A stretch of DNA of 64,000 nucleotides, taken from contig QVOM02000102.1 of assembly GCA_003586115.2 (NCBI GenBank), positions 469,731-533,730 of the forward strand, in the 5' to 3' direction. The stretch comes from Salvator merianae. Lineage: Eukaryota > Chordata > Lepidosauria > Squamata > Teiidae. Of this stretch, positions 1 to 12,688 are shown piece after piece. The first letter of the stretch is position 1, and the number at the start of each line of letters is the position of its first letter. The position numbers and the translations under genes are program-made. The notes below the pieces were generated by a model that had not been told where the DNA came from, ran no database searches, and was given only the letters and a program-made list of their open reading frames with translations.

Positions 1-540
1 CAACTGGCCCAGGTCCCATCACTTGTGCATCATGTCTGGTGCACAAGGGCAGGGCTGAACAGAACAGATTTTGAAGGTAGTGTGCCTCCCTCCATGTCAG
101 GGTTTTGAAATGGATTTTTGAAGCTTGCATAAGCTTAGAAGGTGGGGCTGCAGCATTTTCCTTGTTCTGGACTGGGTGTGGAAGCACCACAGGCTGGGTC
201 AGAACAAGATTGCTTGGGACAGTCTTTAAACAAGTCTACAGCTAACCTTGGGATGGTTCTGGACCAAAATGGTGCTAGTCCAATCTAGATGAAGTGTACT
301 AGGCAGCCACTTGGTCTGCCTCAGGTAAGGAAGAGGATTTGGATTTAGAAACACCTTTAATAGCTTTACCTTTTCAAAGTAAAAGACCATGAAGCCAAAT
401 GTTAAGATTAGTGTTAGGAACTGTGCTCTGATAACTAAGTTGGGGAAGCATGAACCCTTAGGCAGGATTTTTGGGAAAAAGTTTTTAAAATGAAGAGTTA
501 ACTAACTTGTTCCAAAATACAGATAGGCAGTCACAGAAAC
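1..540. other. Unclassified intergenic DNA
   Basis: I see no coding exon, recognised repeat or structured element here. Short open frames are at chance level. Confidence 0.4.
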
Positions 541-1330
541 ACTCCCAGACAGTAAAAATCTTCAATACAAAATCAAAACTTTATTAAAACCCAACAAAAA
601 CACTAAAAGGCACAAAACAGTGAGATCTGACAATAATCAGCAGTCTCTGTCAAAGAACTGTCAAAATACACAGTATATGATAGGCATAGGGATTCCCTTC
701 TTAGGTGGTTACAGAGTTTCTGGAGCTTGTTAACAGAGGAAAGGAGGAAGCCCTAACCTGACAAGGAACACAGATAATCTCACCTTTCCAGCACAGTGTA
801 GCTAGAATATGGAGTCTCTGGTTCTGAAAGGCTTCCAGTTGCGGTAAAGTTCCAAAGAACACAAAAGTGGCGTTGAGGAGCTGTGCAGGTAGGCAAAAAC
901 ACAGCTCCAGCAAAGTTCTGACAAAAGTTCTAGTGATCTCAGAGTCTCACCCAACTCAGGACAGGGATTGTGGTGGGAAGCAGGAGATTCAAAGTGCAGC
1001 TGCTGGTTTCTTTTCTCCTGAGGACAGCAGCGGATCAGAGGATACAGGAATAGCATGCAGTGGAGTGATGGATGACAGAACTGTGTCAACCCAGGTCCAA
1101 GCAAATAAAGGGGTGGAAGGTGCTGTCAGAAGGATTTTCCCTGCAGAGCAGGAAAACTCCTCTGACACACAGAGTTTTCCCCAGTCTCCTACCCTGCTAC
1201 TGCTGCAGTGTGAACCTACCAGAAGTGCTTCAAGTGGTTCAAAAAGCACGCCCTGTTTTGGAAGGCCTAGAAAATGACTGACTTCTGTGCCAATGCCTAT
1301 GTTTTCCAAAACAATCCCAGGCAAAAAAAG
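541..1330 (-). other. Unclassified block with a minus-strand AATAAA, possible LTR remnant
   Basis: On the minus strand an AATAAA signal (580-585 as TTTATT on the + strand) sits in a T- and A-rich context that resembles the R/U5 part of an LTR or a transcript end. A 136-codon + strand frame (867-1277) and a 111-codon minus frame (989-1324) overlap each other. Neither shows a domain I recognise. An old LTR or an unknown transcript end are both possible, and the call is weak. Confidence 0.2.
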
Positions 1331-1427
1331 TCAAGACTGGAAAATGAAATCTTTGACATTTGCACTGCCATAAGTGGTGGCGTGGGTGGGATGAGTGTGC
1401 AAACAGCGTGCTTTATGGCTTTATGGT

Positions 1428-1935
1428 GAACATGAAACATAAGAGAAGTCTTGCTGGATCAGGCCCCATCCCATTTAGTACAGCATCCTGTTTTAGTACA
1501 GTGGCCCACGAATTGCTTCTGGGCATTCCCAAGCAGAAGACAAAGGCAAAATCTTCACTTGCTCTCAACTTCCTGCAAATGGCCTTTAGAGGTATCCTGC
1601 CTGTCTCTCCATCCTGGAGGCAGTACCTAGGCATCCATTCTAGTAGCCATTGATACACCTGAATCTGCCCAATCTGTTCTTAAAGCTATCCAGGCTGACT
1701 GCTGTCACCACCTCTTCCAATAATAAATTCCATAGACCAATGACCCTCTGGTGAAAAAATATATCCCCTTGTACATCCTAATTCTCCTACCCATCAGCTT
1801 CATAGAGTGCCCCCTAGTCCTAGTATTGTGCGATAGAGAAAAGAATTTTTCTCTATCCACCTCTTCCATCTAGTGCCTTAGTCAGGTCCCCTCTTAAATG
1901 CCATCTTTCAAGGCTGAAGAAGCCAAAGGTTGCGT
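1428..1935 (-). mobile_element. CR1 LINE, 3' end fragment (antisense)
   Basis: The block starts with the reverse complement of a CR1-type 3' terminus (aacataagagaagtcttgc) followed by the gctggatcaggcc box. It runs through the same segments as the sense copy at 47118-47632, including the part encoding the end of the CR1 protein (ccaccagaggttcattgg-type region near 1735-1770). CR1 copies are normally 5' truncated, which fits. Similarity is lost near 1935. Confidence 0.85.
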
Positions 1936-3725
1936 TCAGACTAGTGATTTTTAAAACCTCCTCAATAAGATGAGCATATAATTCCTTCCAAACACAGTTA
2001 GTTATTTATACGAATTAAAACTTACCCGAAGTGCAGCCTATTCACATCAACAGACAACCTACTAAAACTACAAGGGATGCTGCTCACTCATTGGCCACTG
2101 GGTATAAAATCCCTGCCTCTTTGCTGAAACAGTTTCCAATTCCTTAACTGCCAAGTTTTTTTCTGATATTTAAGTCTCTCTCTCTCCCCACTCTGCATTA
2201 TTATTTGAAGTCTGCTGTGCTTTTTAAGTACATTTCTAATCTAGACAAGGAAGGACAGGAGTTATTTTTTTAGTTGCAGTTTCAGCTTCCTTCGATCTGT
2301 TTAATTGAGTTCAAAAGTACCTGGTGCCGGCTAGAGCTTGCCGGTGCCCCTCCCTGACTGGTTCCTTCAAGGCAGTGATTGGTAGAGGTGCTCCTGCTCA
2401 GTTCTAAGATGCCCTGAGAGCTGTTTTCTCCCAGCTGTTGATGAGTTGTCTAATTATAGGCTTGGAGGCAAGGTAAGACAAATTTTCTTATTTCCTGTTT
2501 GCCCCCCCCAGTGTCAAATTTGCCCAGAAGGCAACTGAAATAGCTAGACTGAACACACCCCAAGATGTTGCAGCCTGATTTTGTAAGGAAGCAAGCTCTG
2601 CAGTCCTAGAAAAAGCACGTGTGGACCCTGCCTCAGATTAAATTGTACATACAACCCAAGTTACCTGAAAATGATTCAGTAACTTGGATACTATCTAAAG
2701 TCTGCACTATAAACTTCAGAATCCTAAGTTCTATAAACAGCCAAATAGAGTAGTTGTTTTTAACGAAACAAAGTGTCACAGCTATTGAGTTATGGGTTTA
2801 CTATGCTCACCTTTGCAGAGATGGCTCCGCTACGCAGAATTTGTTTGGGTAGTGACCCACTGCTGAAGTATTTTTTAAAAAAAGTTTATAAAGCATTTAT
2901 CTTTATTAAAGCAACATAGTATATTATGTCCATGATAGGACAGCTGATGGGCCTAAGGGCATAATAATCCTCCATTGTGTTCAAGTATCACAGCTGTATC
3001 ACATCCTGTGACTATGTGTAGAATGGCTGTTTTATAATATAGTACAAGAACAGTCCTCTAGTGTGTTCAGAAATACTGCAGCCCCCCAAATCTAATATGG
3101 CAGTTTGTTTAGGAAAAATTTAAAAAATGAGGGAAGTTGCAGATACAGGGAGTTTCTCCAGACAAGCATATTGATCTGCAAACATGCATACTGGTAAGCT
3201 TAGGTCACTCCCCTATTGGAATTTTGTGGACTGAGGAAGTGTGGACACAAGGCCTGTTTTTATGCTGTTTAAGCAGAGTTATTGTACTTGGGACTGCCAC
3301 TGGTAAAAAGGGTGAGATGGCAGTCCATCTAGGCAATGAATGCTAGAGGAATAGTATATTAATTCTGTGGTAGATAGATTGACAGTCTTGTAGAATCAAG
3401 ATGTTCTAGCTCACTACATGGGAAATTTAAATGGTCCTACTCCCCAGTATTGTAACAGCACCTTTTTCTCACACAGGTTTGTCTGAAATAGTGTGATTTC
3501 ATTTTATTCACATCTCAGAAAAATTAATGGATAGGTCTGTTCTGTCCCTATACTGCCTAGATTTACTAAAAGTGGTCGGTAGGGAAATAGTATTTTATAT
3601 AAAGTATTCATTTTTTCTGGGCTTTGAAATTGTAACCCCAACTCTATAATTTATGCTAGGCTATCCTACTGATGTACATTTGATTAGATGGGGGGCATTC
3701 ACAGTCTTGAATCAGGCATAATTTC
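1936..3725. other. Unclassified AT-rich intergenic DNA
   Basis: No gene or recognised repeat is seen. The sequence has T runs and short purine tracts but no tandem array. Confidence 0.35.
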
Positions 3726-4295
3726 CTATAATATCTGCTTCAGGCAGATTTCCACTTTAAAAAATCCTGCTACAGCAGATTGCTTCCTGAAACAAAACAT
3801 CTGTTTGCAGAATAGATTTGCTCTTATTTCAGCAGATGCATCTATTACTGGAAAAACAGAGGATGCAGGGGATATTTTTGTCTTCATTTTTTCTCCTACA
3901 CTGTCCTCCATGTTGTTTGGAGGATCTACAAATCTCTGGAACAGATTTTCAGGAGACATGGGGGGCATGAATAGGAAGGAAGAAATTAAAACAATTGCTT
4001 CCTCTTCTTTTAACTTAGTACAGGCATCAGCTGCATCAAAAGCTGTTGCAAGTGTAAAACATCCACACTCATAATCACTTTCCAAACATGATTTTTATTT
4101 CGCAAACATCTGGCAATCAGCAGACTCATATTTCTGTATATTAAAACCATTGTAATCATTTAATGCATACTTTTCATTGAGAATTATGTTTTGTACTTGA
4201 GATAATGCTGTTTTGCTAATAATTTGCCATCTAAAACTTAGAATTTGACATACTTTCCTATTTCTCCATTTGAGTAGTTCAACTGAAACTAACAC
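3726..4295 (-). other. Unrecognised open region on both strands
   Basis: A 119-codon minus frame (3726-4085) begins with ATG. It is preceded on the same strand by a 66-codon frame (4095-4295), with one stop and a short gap between them. The + strand is also open for 128 codons (3688-4074). I recognise no family. A decayed transposon coding region is possible, and so is chance. Confidence 0.2.
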
Positions 4296-4789
4296 ATATT
4301 ACCGGTTACAAGGTCAAAGTCAGTTTATTACAGGGAAAGCGGCTGCTTATGAAGTCAAAGCAGCCAAACTTAGGAAGGCGTATTTGAAGGAAATTGGGAT
4401 TCCCCCTAAGGGAGTCTTGGGGAATTTCCACATGTTGTAAAAGCAGTGAGAAGGACTAGGGTTTCAGGGTGGCAACCATATGTTCATGCATGAAATTCAG
4501 TACTGTCCTAGGTTTTAGGGGAAGAGATTGCATGCTGCAGAAAAGTGGTCTGGAGAACAGCAAATGTGGTTTTCTGCGGCAGGCATTTAACACAGTGTGT
4601 GGATTACAATCTACAATCTTTCCATGTCTTCTGAGGAGACTGACAAAACCTGCCTTTTTTGTTTGTTTGTAAATAAATTCTGAAGTAAATTCAGGTACAT
4701 GAATACTCGCATCTTATTGGGCAGCTGGACAGCTAAGGGGTGTGTTGTCTGCGCCCTTCTGAGAAAAGTCATCTTCTGTGAGACTTTCA
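4296..4789. other. Unclassified intergenic DNA
   Basis: Nothing recognised. It ends at the left terminus of TIR element copy A. Confidence 0.35.
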
Positions 4790-6085
4790 GGGCGTGGTCT
4801 GACATCATAAATTTAATCCATATCAGAAGAGTATGAGGACTGAATTCGTCTTCTGATCGTTCCCACGTTTGCATTTTAACATGGACTCAATTAGGACTTG
4901 CTCATTCTCACACTGATGTTTCCTGTGCTTAGCACAGGGAGAACGTACTTTTTCTGCATCCAACCCTCACCAAATTCACCTTCCTGGGCAGTCAGTGATT
5001 GGCTGCAGTCCCAACGTTCAAATCTTGACTTCAAAGGGGTGGACAAGTCAAGCTCTGCCCTTTTTGGGGGGATTCCTGCCCTTTACAAACACCTTCTTTA
5101 AATTAAAAAAAAAGCCTCCCAATCTCCTTGTTAATTCTAAACAAGGGATCAAAGGTGTGGGGAGAAACTGCTTTGGGAGGGTGGCTGGTTGTTTGGTTGT
5201 TATTATTATTATTTTTTTGCTTTTCCATGCTTTAAAAATAATAAGATTATATTTCTCTCATCCCCACAAGAAAGTTCTCCCTCAACTCTCTCTCTATGTT
5301 AATGATCCTCTCAACTCCCCCCCCAGTTCTTCCTTTGCTGCCGACTTACATGCAGCATTCTGTGTGTTTGTGTATGTGTGTGTGTGAGAGAGAGGAGGGA
5401 GGTATGTTGCAGGAAGCTGGGGCAGAAGACGGGTCAAGGTAGGCGTGAGGTGGGGAGCCTTTCTGCAGACTTTCCCTTGCTCTCAGCATTCAGACCTGGC
5501 TAAAGCAGTAGCAGCAGTTTCCCTGCTTTCTAGGCGTGCAGACACACACGCACGCATGTGCAGGGACAAGCTGGATGGCAAGTTTTCTTTCCTTTCTACA
5601 GATTTGAGCCAGTTCAGAGCTCCGTAGAGCAGTAGCAGCACCTCCCCTCTTTCTACACATGGAGACACCAAGAACAAAGAAGGCAAAAGTGGAGGACTTT
5701 CACCTTCTCTGTGCTTGGAGTCTGCATAAGGAGGAAGTACTGCGTTCCCTGCCCACTCACTCCTGCTGACTGCGGTGCCCCCCCCCCAGCATAACACCCA
5801 TAACAAAGTCTGTCATTGGATGGCAGGAAATGGGGATCCCTCCCTCTGCACGCCCCCCCCCAAAGTACGGTCCCTCCCAAATAGTCTCCTTCCACATTCT
5901 CACATCACAAAGTAAAGTGGGCTAGTGATCTGGAAAAGCTTGAGAACTCATTAAATCCGAATGCAAAGTAGTCCGGATTTCGCCAATTTAGTCCAGAAAA
6001 GCTACGGAAAGGCAAGATCATGTTGGGTCAGCAGGAACTGAAGTCAGCCTGTAAACTGATTAAATGCCATGTAGGAACGCGGCTC
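4790..6085 (+). mobile_element. TIR element family 1, copy A (non-autonomous, distinct interior)
   Basis: The left end (GGGCGTGGTCTGACATC, then AAATTTAATCCATATCAG) and right end (CTGATTAAATGCCATG to CGCGGCT) match four other copies at 37099, 38847, 53721 and 59988. The two ends form an imperfect inverted repeat built on GGGC...TCYGACA...ATTTAATC. About 300 bases are shared with the other copies at each end. The middle (about 5095-5760) is not shared and holds a T-rich stretch, a short GT/GA repeat and a pyrimidine tract ending in ctacag. No transposase is encoded. Superfamily is uncertain. Confidence 0.75.
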
Positions 6086-9000
6086 AGTCTGAACAGTAAT
6101 TTCAGCATATGACTTTTTCGGTCTCGAAGCTTCGGATCGTTCTGGTTTCGTGAGCACCTGAATAATCTTTTTTTTTCAAGCCAGGTTGGGTGGGAAACTT
6201 GCATAAGTAATAAGCAGGGTGAAAGGAGAATACAAGTGATGTAGCCTCCTTCTGTTCATATATTCACACATCCAGTGGAAACCGGTGATATGCTGACCAA
6301 GGAGGAGAAAAATTCCACCATTTCCATTTCATATTGGCAAGAGAGCAATGCATTTACAGTTCCATTCTAACTTCAGCAGAATGGTGGGCAGAATCTTCTT
6401 CAGAGCTCCCAGCATAAAGCTTGAATCATAAATATCTGGCAGAGTAATTGACTATTTGATTTTTAAAGCTATGACTGACTTGGGTAATACAGAAAGGCTC
6501 TCCCTCACGTCTATGCAAGCACCAGGCATCAGCCTGTTTGATTTTGGTTTTTCTATTTGAATTCTTCCCTTGTGGTTAGCAAATTCAGCCACATGTTTGG
6601 GGGCAGAAACAGCTTGCCAGGGCTCGAGGAGCGGCAGCAGCAGTGACAAAAGAGCTGAAGGAGCTGCAGCTTTGAGCCCAGCGCTTGGGAGTGAGATTCT
6701 GGGAAATGTTCAGCCCTGGTAGCACTAGGGAGAACAAGACACCAGGATAGGAACCCCTTTGGACAGTGCAGAGAGCTCCAGGGCTAAGGTGGGATTAAAG
6801 GAGACTCAGGCCTGCACTTGGGGTCAGCACCCCAGGCAGTGCTGGTGGGCAGAGGGCCCAAATCCTATGAGGTGCTGCCTGAAGGTTGGAGTCCCTGCCT
6901 GGCACTTAAGCCTGAACTGCCTGGTGGCCACAACTGGTATCTGTGGGCCCTGTGAGTGGTTGTGCACCCTTTTGGTAGTGATGGTAAAGAGGATCAGCAG
7001 CAGCAAGCTTGGTGGCAGAGGAGAAGAAGGGGGAAAAGAAAGGGGGAAAATATCAAGATTCCCACCAGCTGTCAAGAACCAATCCATCATTGTGGGTGGG
7101 GGGGAGAGAACAAAGCTTCACAGCTGCATATACAAATCTCTACCTATTCATATATACAAAAATCCAAAGTTCCTTCCAAAACTATGAAGAAAATATAGCC
7201 AATTACAGAATGTAAACCACTGCTATGGCCTTTACAACAATCACAGAGAGGGAAACGTGGGCAGAATTCTGGCCAATCAATGAACAGCAACCGTTGTCAG
7301 GGGAGAGATGTCTTGATCTGGAGCTGAATGTAAGCTGCAGTATGGTAAAATAAAATAGGTTCTCAGCCACATTCATGAACAACTGTTTGGAAGGCACTCC
7401 TTTTTTTTGTGCATCTGACAATGGGATGCTTTTCCGTAAAGGGGTGACTTGAAAAAGTCCTTTCTGATCACACCCTAAGATAGCTTTTCCTTACCATATT
7501 GGTCTGCGTTTGCACTTAGAAAAGAAGGAGATGGGGGGTCAGGCCATTGCTGACATGGCAGCTGAGCAATGCATGCTGAGCAAAGAACTTTATCCCTCCC
7601 ATGGCTGTAGAATTAGAATCTTTCCATACACTCCCAGCTGGTATGTCCACTTCCAGGACTTTTCCTGCCTGTATTTTTCTTTGAGTTGCCTGTGCATCTG
7701 GGTACACTTTTTTCCCCTACAAGCTCAGTCCATTTGCCCTTTGAAAAGAAGAGGGCAGGGGGCAAGCCAGTACTGTCAACATAACATACCTCATCAACCT
7801 TCCCTGAGATTTTCATCCTTCCCTTCCCTTAAACTGCGAGCTTTAATTTTTAATTTTATAAAAACGAAAATCCAAAAGTCCATGTATACAAAATTCCATG
7901 TATCCAGATATCTAATTTTTTCTTTAACCCCCCCCCCCAAAAAAAAAACCAGAGTCTTGATTTATTTGCTGGAGGCAGAGTAGCTACAATACTTCTAAGC
8001 CTTCCTTCCAGGGTTATTATGTCTCCACATTTTTCTGCTCTTGTTTTCCTGCCAACCCTGTAAGGAAAGTTTAGAAACATTGCAACTAGTTTGCAAAAAG
8101 CCTCCAGTAAATTATCTAAGTCTCCATGCTTATGAGGAGACAAAAGGAAAAAAGAGCAAAATGAGTGTTTGATTTCATTGCCATTTTCTTTTATTTTATT
8201 TTGAGAACTTTGTCTGTACTTTATCTGCTTGCCATTGCTTCAGATTTTATTTTGTGCACTAATAAAACTGGGTTCTTGAATCTATTTCACTTGGAGTTGC
8301 CCTCCATTCCTCCTAATACATGAGAATTCAAGGATTTGATTTAAGAGAAAAAACAAAACAAAAAAAATCCCATCATGCTAGGGGGAAAAGACAGAGCATG
8401 CTGATTGGGGAGGAAGTGGCACTGCCTTAGGGGTGTGCAAGTTGGTCAGCCAATCACAAGGAAGCAAGCTCATAGTGCTATCAGTCAATGACATACCTGC
8501 TGCCAGCTCCCAAGGAAAGCCCAAATTGGCAATGTGGGTTTTCCCTTGAAAATGAACACAGGGAAAATAACGGAGAGAGGATATTTTGCTTATATAAAAG
8601 AATGCATATTTAACCCACCTAGGTATAACTGCATCCTCTTCCAGATTCAAAAACTGGATTCACACAGAATCTAGTTCTTCTCTTGATTCATATTCAATTT
8701 CCTGGTCCACAGCTATTTATGGTCAACAGATAATGGTTAAAGATCTGGGCTGCCAGCCCAGATGAAATGCCAAGATACAAGCATATTCATAGCATTCATT
8801 CTACGGCTGTGTCTTCAGTCCATGGCCAAGATTCCTTTGATGGCGTCCAGATCAGCCAGTTTCGATTCCCCCAGCTGAAGCATCTGGGTTGCGTTGCTAG
8901 GGTCCTGGAGGCCCGTCAAAGGCACCTAAAGGTTAGTGCGCAAGGTGTGACACTGAACTCACTATCTCATGCACTGACAGTGTCCCTCACGGCAGTTGAT

Positions 9001-9194
9001 CCAATGGTTAGTGTCAGTGCAAGGAGGCCATGTACAGATATAGATGCTCTGTGTAAGGTTGCTAGCCCAGCAGCACTGGAGTCAGGAAGATGCTTTAGCT
9101 GATCCTGGCCAGGCAATAGTGAGGCCACTATTGAAGAAGCTTGTCCCCCAGGCAACGTATGTGGAGTCAGTGTAAATCTCCTGATAGCACTTTC
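6086..9194. other. Unclassified intergenic DNA
   Basis: No exon is supported. Purine-rich and homopolymer stretches occur (poly-C then poly-A near 7929-7950, an A-rich run near 8347-8370). The 142- and 157-codon frames at 6759-7187 and 7510-7983 cross these low-complexity tracts and have no recognisable motif. Confidence 0.35.
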
Positions 9195-9255
9195 AAGTGT
9201 CTTCATTTAGATGTTAAAGAGCACTGGAGGTGAGATCAAATCTTGGTGTCACTTC
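9195..9255 (-). mobile_element. L2-clade LINE sliver (antisense)
   Basis: The string cttcatttagatgttaaag followed by a gagatcaaatctt box is the antisense of the conserved L2 reverse transcriptase segment LSPMLFNIYMK. The same box appears at 18900-18940 and 63170-63200. Confidence 0.55.
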
Positions 9256-9609
9256 CCTACATGTTTTCTCCATTGCTATTCTATGAGAGCAAGATCATTT
9301 TCAAGGTCATAAATCACTGTATATATAGGATAACTACTCTTGGGGGAAACTGATGCATAAATGCAGGCATTTCTTTTAAAAAGGCCCAGAATTCATACCC
9401 AGATATATTTAAACATTAATCGACATATCATATTCTTGTAGCCACCTAAGACCATGTTCTGTTAACAAATGGAAAACCGCCCTAATTTATGATCTGTCAT
9501 AATAGCAATTCTTTTTTTCTGGTTTGTACCCAAGCAATCCTTTAATGAATGATGGTTTTAAAGTATTATATAGCGTTCTTTAATATCACACATTTTTCTG
9601 CAATTCTTC
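9256..9609. other. Unclassified AT-rich spacer
   Basis: Nothing recognised between two L2 pieces. Confidence 0.3.
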
Positions 9610-9985
9610 TGTAGCATCAGTTTGGGCCTCCTCCTATATGGACTAGAACATCAGTTGAAATCAGCAGAGGGCACCTTCCTTGTCACTCCTTGATTTTCAG
9701 TAGTAAGAAGGGTGGCAGCTTGAAGAAGGGTCTTCTGTGTGGTGGCCCCCAGTTTGTGGAACAGCTTTTCCCTAGAGGCTCACCAGGTGACAAAATTTAT
9801 GTTTTGACTTGTGGTGAAGAGATATCTCTTCATCTATGCATTTGGCCATCAGTTTCCTCTCTACCACTTTGGCTTTATACCTTTTAGTTTTAGAATTTTA
9901 ACTGTTATTATTTTATTTGTAAATGGCCTGAGATAATCAGGTATAGGGTGGTAGAAATGTAAATAATAAATTAGTGAATAAATGA
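9610..9985 (+). mobile_element. L2-clade LINE, 3' end (sense)
   Basis: In broken frame the DNA encodes a degraded form of the L2 C-terminal motif VVAPRLWNSLP (ggcccccagtttgtggaac near 9744). It is followed by the typical L2 3' untranslated tail, in which a ggcctgagataatc box and a tagggtggtagaaatgtaa box lead into an A/T-rich end with ATAAA repeats. It is 5' truncated. Confidence 0.7.
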
Positions 9986-11430
9986 ACAATGGTTAGAAAA
10001 TTAAACAGCAGTTGCTCCCTGTCCACCTCCAGTCACCAGGCATCTCAGAGTATGACAAGTATGTTTGCAGAAATCAGATATCTGTGGCACAGTTATGTCT
10101 GTTTATGAGCATTTATGAATTGCTGTGTCATTACCTTTTATTTTTAGAACCACCAAATCAACAAGCTCATTAAAAACAATTGTTTTTGTCAGAATCCATG
10201 AAACCTACTAGCAAGGGAAAGAGATGTCCAAGTAGGAAAATCTAACATACTTTTCCCAAGTCCATAAAGAATATTGCAAGGACTTTTCCACAAACCACTG
10301 TGTAGTGCAAAGCTGTGTTAAACTGCCACCTACAGAAAAACTGGAGGTTGGGGATACTATGGATTTGTTGAATGTAAGTCAATGACACTGCAGAGTGGAC
10401 AGGTAATCTACTAGTATGCCAATTGTTTTGTGGAAGGGAGGGCCAGTTTACCAGTATACGTTAATAGTACTTTTAGAAGTCAAAGCACATAAATGAAAGT
10501 TTCCAGGATAACATTAAACAGAGAAAGTCACATTTTACCCACCCTGTAAAAACAAAACAATCTTACTCAAAACCATGGTAGGTTCCACACAACACTAAAA
10601 TGGTGTCATAGGAGTCCTTGAAGGGCACAGAGATCACATGTCCCCACGCTCATTGAGGACACATCCCAGCATAAGTACTGTCTACAACCCTTCAACAGCA
10701 GAGCAAGAGAAAACACTCTGACAGAACTTTCTGGTGCTCTTCTGGACTGTCTCCATGCTGCCAAAGATTTGGACTTACTTGCACCAATTTCCTTTGGCCA
10801 AATAGTATGACCCTATTTAGGAAAGCACAGAAAATTGATGTCTTCCAGAGCTATTCCCTGTGCTTTCTAAAATAGTCCCAGCAGAAATATTGCCAGGAGC
10901 AGAGAAGGAGTGTGCAAACAGCACACTTTCTGCTTCCTGCCTTTTGCACGGAACAAAATGCTTCTGTGACAAGAACCACCATTAAAATGGATCCCGTCTG
11001 TTCTACTCTACTGTTCTACTCTTCATCTCTTCAAGACTTGACTTGTTCAAATCAATTTAGGGTTTGTGCCAGAACATAATCATTCTCAAAAGAATTGTAA
11101 TAAAACTAGGATCCAGGAATCACTGAAATCACAGGCAAGCATACTTCTTCCATTTCATTTAGACTATGGGTATTTCTTAAATATTGTGACAAGTGATAAA
11201 TGACTTGTACGTTGGGTATTATTTGCCATTTCTTTGGGGAAACAATTTTGAAATCTGTTAAGTTATTAAGACAGAGCTGCCAACCAATTAGCAAAGTTTG
11301 GTTGACAAATTGTATGCTTTTTATTGGTTAATTAATTGCATGTAAATGAATTTGTATATTACCATGGACTCAATGTAGGCGTCTGCTACATAATTCATTT
11401 TTTTCATGTTGAAAAATACTAATTAGAAGC

Positions 11431-11470
11431 ACAGAAGCACACTTTCCCCCACAGAAGCACACTTTCCCCC
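11431..11470. repeat. Tandem duplication, 2 x 20 bases
   Basis: The unit acagaagcacactttccccc occurs twice in a row without mismatch, so the duplication is recent. Confidence 0.95.
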
Positions 11471-12282
11471 ATATTTTTTTTTCTCTTTGGATAACAGAAA
11501 GTTCTTAAAGGGAAGTGGAATCCTGGATGACAGATGGCATCCATTATTCCCATAGTCTGCTTGGGAGCCTAAATCATATAATTTGGTAATCAATGCATAC
11601 TTGGTATTACCTCTGGCCTGACTAATTATGGGCAAATGGAGATGAAATATCTCATTCAGAGCTTGCTAAGAGATATTAGCAACACAACAGTTGCCCAGAA
11701 GCAGGCTGGAAACATATGTTCATAGCAAGAAGAAAACTTTTAAAATTCTTCTGAGAGAAATGAAATACCTGACAGGCCAGTCTTCAGGGTCCTGAAGTCA
11801 ATAGAGCAATCTGAGCAGTACAAGCCAGACAGCTGACACAAAAAGGGAGGCAGATTGGCTTTGAAGAAGACTATCATTGACAGAATTGTTTAAATTCAAA
11901 ATATTACCAGGCACAAATCAAGAGTATATTTTTGTGCACAGTAGCCCATTATTCTCTTGGGTTAGCTTTCTAGAAAACCTTGTGAATTTCAAATTTGCCA
12001 ATTTTAAATCATCATGCCTATGGGTAAATGAGGGTTGGGAAAATCACTTGAAAATTCTATAGGGAAGGAATCTAGAAAAGATGCAGTCTGCTTCTAATGC
12101 CTCCTGTGAGGCCACAGGAATTATTGCCAAATAGATGCAACTGAATTCTACGTACCTCAGGCTCTCTCCAAAATAGCAAACTCTGAAGTGTCATAACTCA
12201 CAACTGAAAAAAGTCAGGAGTGCTACCAATCAGAAATGCCTGAAATCAGAACTGTAATGGCTCCTGGCACGCTGGGTCTTAC

Positions 12283-12320
12283 CCAGCTTAGTATGGTATT
12301 GTAATACCATACTGGGCTGG
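12283..12320. repeat. Hairpin, 18-base arms with 2-base loop
   Basis: The left arm (12283-12300) and right arm (12303-12320) pair at 16 of 18 positions. The inner 11 pairs (AGTATGGTATT with AATACCATACT) are perfect around the dinucleotide GT. Confidence 0.9.
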
Positions 12321-12688
12321 TAAGTGCGAATCCAGTCATAACATCTGCTAACCTATCCCCGAGTCACTGCCAATTTACAAAACTGAATGCTGCTGAGAAG
12401 TTAACAAAGGATGTATAGAGGGACTTTGTTGGACCCTCTGCATATTTCAGAACTATATGCTGTAATATATAACATTGATCAATTATGGATCAGGGAACAG
12501 GCTTGTGCATCATTTATAAAGTTCTCTTCCTTCACCCAGTGTCTAACTTAAATAAAAGATAATGCTCATACCATTTGAATGAAACATCGAAGAAATGGAT
12601 GGGCCTATAGTTCTGAGAGTCTGCTCTACAACCTTTCCACCCAGAAGGGAAAATATATGTATTGTTAATATCGGTGAATAATTTGACT

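Larger units (their letters stand above)
9986..12688. other. Unclassified intergenic DNA with a small tandem duplication and a hairpin
   Basis: No exon is supported. The stretch contains a perfect 20-base tandem duplication (11431-11470) and an 18-base-arm hairpin (12283-12320), both listed separately. Confidence 0.4.

Noticed and set aside
867..1277. A 136-codon + frame as a possible small gene
   Set aside because: No recognisable motif, no splice or promoter context, and an overlapping open minus frame. Not supported as a gene.
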